DNA of 64,000 nucleotides, from positions 372,001 to 436,000 of the forward strand of contig NZXX01000013.1 of the NCBI GenBank assembly GCA_002702065.1. Direction: 5' to 3'. The position numbers and the translations under genes are program-made. The notes under the pieces were generated by a model. The model had not been told where the DNA came from. It worked only from the letters and a program-made list of their open reading frames with translations, and ran no database searches. Source of the stretch: Anaerolineaceae bacterium. GTDB taxonomy: Bacteria > Chloroflexota > Anaerolineae > Aggregatilineales > Phototrophicaceae. Position 1 is the stretch's first letter. Every line of letters begins with the position of its first letter. Shown one piece after another: positions 61,160 to 64,000 of the stretch.

Positions 61160-61543
61160 TTAGCGACCGCGCGACCGGATCTGCCTCAAGAATGATACAA
61201 GATTATCGGCTTCGAACGGCTTTGGCAAGAACCCGTCAAACCCTCGGTTGAGGACTTCCTGCCGGGTATCATTCGTATAATAGGCAGTCGTCGCGACAAT
61301 CGGGCAGTCCGCTTCGAGGGATGTCTCGCGGATACGATCGAGCACCTGGTAGCCATCCAGCCCCGGCAGAAACAAATCCAGGACGATCATATCCGGCGAA
61401 CCCCTCTGAAGATAATCCAGTGCGGCTTCGGCGTCGCCGGCCACTTCGAGCGGTAGATGATGATGATTCATCACCAGCTCAAAGATGGCGCAAGCATGGG
61501 GATCATCGTCAACCAGTAGAACCGTCATGGATGTATCTTCCAT
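61160..61543 (-). CDS. Single-domain response regulator (receiver)
   Basis: A 127-aa receiver starting at ATG 61543, 24 bases after the kinase stop. Pocket residues LLVDDDPHAC (9-18), phospho-acceptor Asp56 in MIVLDLFLPGLDGYQVLD, Thr in IVATTAYYTND and Lys in DGFLPKPFEADNL. No output domain. Gene order and spacing make it the primary partner of the kinase. Confidence 0.95.
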   Translation of the reverse strand: MEDTSMTVLLVDDDPHACAIFELVMNHHHLPLEVAGDAEAALDYLQRGSPDMIVLDLFLPGLDGYQVLDRIRETSLEADCPIVATTAYYTNDTRQEVLNRGFDGFLPKPFEADNLVSFLRQIRSRGR

Positions 61544-61567
61544 GATAATTATCTCCTCCTCGAATAC

Positions 61568-63022
61568 CTACACCTGCTGCAGCGGTTGTGCCTCCTCCGG
61601 CATTTGCGCGCGGGGGAGTACGATGGTGAAGGTTGAACCCTTGCCCTGCTCAGAATCGACTTCGATGTGCCCGTCCATTTTATCAATGAGGCGCTTGGTG
61701 ATCGACAAACCCAAACCGGTGCCCCGGTGCTTGCGTGTCGAACTGCCATCGACCTGACGGAAGGGCTCAAAAATGTAGTTGACGGCATCCTGCGGCATAC
61801 CGATGCCGGTATCCGTGACGCGGATGCGCCAGTGACTTTTACCGTCGGCATCTACATCCACGGTCACACCACCGGTTTCGGTAAACTTGATGGCGTTGCT
61901 GACCAGATTGACGACAATCTGCTGGAGTTTGTTGGCGTCGCTGAGCACCAGTTCTGGCACTTCTTCGCCATAATTGACATCCAGGTAGATATTCTTTTCA
62001 CCGGCCAGGCTGCGCAGGCTTTCGACGGTTTCGCGCACGATCTTGCGCGGCGACATGGGGGCCAGATAGACTTCAATCGAGCCGGATTCAATTTTCGACA
62101 AGTCAAGGATGTCATTGATGAGCGCCAGCAGGCGGCGGCTGTTGTGCTGGATATGGCCAAGCAGTTTGCGCTGCTGTGGCGGAATCTCCCCGGCCATGCC
62201 ACCCAGCATCGCTTCGGCGTAACCGATGATGGCATTCAGCGGGGTACGCAGTTCGTGGCTCATGTTGGCGAGGAACTGCGATTTCGCCATGTCGGCTTCT
62301 TCGGCGCGCTTGCGGTCTTCCTCAGCTTGCACACGGGCAACTTCTGCCTGTTGTCTGGCGATCTCCGTCTGGCGCATGGATTCGCGCATGTCTTCCAGTC
62401 GGGCATCAAACTCGACCCGGAGCTGGCGCAGCAGCGCACCCTCGATCATGAGCAGCATGAAGACCGTGACGATTTCTTGTTGGAGGCCCAGCCCTTCCAC
62501 CTGGAAATCATTGACTGGGATTAAGAAATATGAGAGACCGTACATCACAACCGTGAAGAAGCTAAACGCGAGGACCAACTTGCGTGGGAGAATCAGTGTA
62601 GCGATCACCGGGACAAACATGAAGGCGGGAAGGCCATTGAAAATGCCGGTCACATCGCCTTGCTGCCGAGCAAGCAGGATGATGCCACTTACGCCCAGAA
62701 GGACGGTCAGACTGAGGAGCCAGCCTGCTGCCAGCAGATAGCGCCGGGTGATGGCAAAGGCTGAAAGAAAGCAACCTGTCAGCGCAACGATATGCAGTGA
62801 CGGAAACGAGATCAACCCCCACGGCGCATTAAAGACGAACAGGGTAGACGCGAAACTGAGCAGCCCAAAAAAGATGACCACCAGCAGGGTGCTGCGGATA
62901 CTGCGTTCGCGGAACGCTTCGTCGCGATCAGTCGCACGTGGCCGCAGCCAATCTGCCAGCCACTGGCGTGGGCCCTGAGCAGAATTGGACGGGTTCAGGT
63001 TATCAGAGATTTGTGTCGCCAT
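61568..63022 (-). CDS. Membrane sensor histidine kinase
   Basis: A 484-aa kinase. The ATG at 63022 (MATQISDNLN) is preferred; a longer frame would extend far into the cyclase gene. Six hydrophobic helices cover about 40-195 without a recognisable extracellular or PAS domain, then a coiled-coil (REARQQAEVARVQAEEDRKR-like, about 220-245) leads to HisKA with His256 in ANMSHELRTPLNAIIGYAEA. The ATPase domain shows the N, G1, F and G2 boxes (VSNAIKF, VTDTGIGMP, IFEPFRQ, GTGLGLS). It overlaps the end of the cyclase gene by 28 bases. Probably senses a membrane or lipid state and signals to the two receivers downstream. Confidence 0.92.
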   Translation of the reverse strand: MATQISDNLNPSNSAQGPRQWLADWLRPRATDRDEAFRERSIRSTLLVVIFFGLLSFASTLFVFNAPWGLISFPSLHIVALTGCFLSAFAITRRYLLAAGWLLSLTVLLGVSGIILLARQQGDVTGIFNGLPAFMFVPVIATLILPRKLVLAFSFFTVVMYGLSYFLIPVNDFQVEGLGLQQEIVTVFMLLMIEGALLRQLRVEFDARLEDMRESMRQTEIARQQAEVARVQAEEDRKRAEEADMAKSQFLANMSHELRTPLNAIIGYAEAMLGGMAGEIPPQQRKLLGHIQHNSRRLLALINDILDLSKIESGSIEVYLAPMSPRKIVRETVESLRSLAGEKNIYLDVNYGEEVPELVLSDANKLQQIVVNLVSNAIKFTETGGVTVDVDADGKSHWRIRVTDTGIGMPQDAVNYIFEPFRQVDGSSTRKHRGTGLGLSITKRLIDKMDGHIEVDSEQGKGSTFTIVLPRAQMPEEAQPLQQV

Positions 63023-64000
63023 AATTGCACTCGATTTTTGAACTTGTAACGGGCACCGAGAATGGATGCCTGGACAATGTAGTGCGGTGTGTACAGCCCT
63101 TTGCTGATCCACATCGGCATATAACGATTCGCGGCGGCATGGGCATCCAGGAACAGAGCCGCTTCTTTCATTATATCCGAATCGACCGTTTCAACATTGT
63201 CGTTCCATTCAACCAGTGCATCGAGGCAGTAGGCGGTTTCTTCCGGGGTAGAGGCGCCCATGTATCCCCAGCCCCCATCGTCGTTCTGGGTTTTGAGGAT
63301 CCACTTCAGGCGTGACCGGGCCAGATCGTCATCGATGTTGCGCAGGGCTGCGATGGCCTGGTTGCTGGCATAATATGGCGAGACGTGCCACTTGTCCCAC
63401 CAGAACGAACCATTTTCGTCCAGCCGGTGCAGCGCTCCCAGCGCTTTTTCCAGCCAGCCGCGTGTCTTTGGATGATCCGGGAAAGCCCGCAGCGCCCCGA
63501 CAATGCGCAGGTGACTGCTGGGCGACGGATTGGTTTCGCCATGATAGGTGACGAAATGGTCATCCGCTTCATAGTGCGCGAAGACTTCCGGGTCGACCGG
63601 GTAGCCACCCCATTTCAGCAGCGCGATGCAGGCGGCGGTGTCGTCGACGTCTTCAATCGGGAAATCGGTGGAATAGCTGATGCCTTTTTCGGGTGACCAG
63701 CGCGCCCACAGAATCTCAAGCAGCCGCCGTACATCCGGTATATCCGGGTCGATCGCGCCGGCGCTGTGTAACCGGCTGAGCGACCACAGAATTTCAAAAA
63801 TGTTGATGGCGGAGAACGCAGGTGATGCGCCCTCGCCTGTATCATCAATGGCGCTGGCGAGGTAGGCAAGTGCCCCATCGTTGTGATGGTGCATCAGATA
63901 ACCAGCGGTGGCCGCCGGCGAGATCATCACCGAGTGATTGTCCTGCAACACGTCTTCGTCACCATTGACGGAGTGGCGCAGCGCTTCGAGGGAGAATGTC
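62995..64000 (-). CDS. Class II diterpene cyclase (N-terminus outside the window)
   Basis: At least 334 residues are visible and the frame stays open to the window end (T-F-S-L-E-A-L-R-H before the internal GTG at 63951). The acid motif Asp-Val-Asp-Asp-Thr-Ala is at 63640-63651 on, within FPIEDVDDTAACIALLKWGG, then PVDPEVFAHYEADDHFVTYH; this is the D-x-D-D-T-A pattern of copalyl-diphosphate-type cyclases. SVMISPAATAGYL precedes it, and a QW-like QNDDGGWGYMG follows. Remaining length after the motif fits diterpene cyclases (Rv3377c class) better than squalene-hopene cyclases. Predicted reaction: protonation-initiated cyclisation of geranylgeranyl diphosphate to a bicyclic diphosphate. First visible gene of the operon. 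Confidence 0.87.
   Translation of the reverse strand, partial: TFSLEALRHSVNGDEDVLQDNHSVMISPAATAGYLMHHHNDGALAYLASAIDDTGEGASPAFSAINIFEILWSLSRLHSAGAIDPDIPDVRRLLEILWARWSPEKGISYSTDFPIEDVDDTAACIALLKWGGYPVDPEVFAHYEADDHFVTYHGETNPSPSSHLRIVGALRAFPDHPKTRGWLEKALGALHRLDENGSFWWDKWHVSPYYASNQAIAALRNIDDDLARSRLKWILKTQNDDGGWGYMGASTPEETAYCLDALVEWNDNVETVDSDIMKEAALFLDAHAAANRYMPMWISKGLYTPHYIVQASILGARYKFKNRVQLWRHKSLIT

Noticed and set aside
1..64000. tRNA, rRNA, integrase or insertion-sequence transposase genes
   Set aside because: Looked for in the gaps and among the proteins; none was found, so no prophage, integrative element or IS is claimed.
62995..64000. Squalene-hopene cyclase as identity of the edge gene
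   Set aside because: The single QW-like motif, the length after D-x-D-D-T-A and the P-V-D-P-E-V-F-A-H-Y-E segment fit class II diterpene cyclases better, and an Rv3378c-like gene lies downstream.

Overview
The window is about 64 kb of GC-rich bacterial DNA with dense coding, many GTG/TTG starts and intergenic spaces filled with short palindromic repeats. The gene content points to a member of the Chloroflexota, probably Anaerolineae-like or a relative. The indicators are clustered sugar ABC transporters and glycan enzymes, proteins carrying an N-terminal LQ-x-x-x-GN-x-A motif, and a class II diterpene cyclase with an Rv3378c-like partner, a pair known in this phylum from Herpetosiphon. This placement is inference; there is no rRNA or tRNA in the window to confirm it.

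Region 1 (1-18.7 kb, plus strand) is a catabolic cluster. It holds the two ATPases of an oligopeptide/oligosaccharide (family 5) ABC importer and six BNR/sialidase-fold proteins without signal peptides, two of them tandem duplicates and one fused to a LamG-like lectin domain. It also holds an enolase-superfamily sugar-acid dehydratase, a D-2-hydroxyacid dehydrogenase, a Gfo/Idh oxidoreductase, an amidohydrolase-2 protein, a GH29-type alpha-L-fucosidase and a Cys-type sulfatase. Together they look like uptake and intracellular dismantling of a sulfated, possibly fucose-containing glycan. Almost every gap contains one of three repeat families (A, B, C).

Region 2 (19-34.7 kb) is mixed. It has an MFS and a DMT transporter, a secreted protein with DUF642-like and von Hippel-Lindau beta-like domains, and a divergent locus: a HEAT-repeat protein plus a caspase-fold protein on the minus strand, opposite a HET-C-like protein on the plus strand. 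Next come a four-gene MacB-like ABC operon with a secreted TIG/CARDB protein, and a rhomboid protease.

Region 3 (34.9-45.5 kb, mostly minus strand) holds a large unassigned enzyme with its LacI regulator, an enoyl-CoA hydratase, small proteins, an MFS transporter, and a polymorphic-toxin-like protein followed by a probable immunity gene.

Region 4 (45.9-58.5 kb) has a sugar ABC importer (binding protein and two permeases), a CoA-transferase, a DJ-1/PfpI protein, a sugar isomerase-like TIM barrel, an isochorismatase-like hydrolase, a BcrA-type ABC exporter and a GH20 hexosaminidase.

Region 5 (58.6-64 kb) is the most notable. A tight minus-strand operon runs class II diterpene cyclase (cut by the window end), sensor histidine kinase, two single-domain response regulators, an Rv3378c-like diterpene synthase and a HAD phosphatase. 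A third response regulator converges on it. This looks like a diterpenoid pathway with a signalling module embedded between its two key enzymes.

The second candidate system is the set of three unlinked proteins (caspase-fold, HET-C-like, pre-toxin-TG toxin) that share the same N-terminal motif. That motif is typical of cargo proteins associated with extracellular contractile injection systems.
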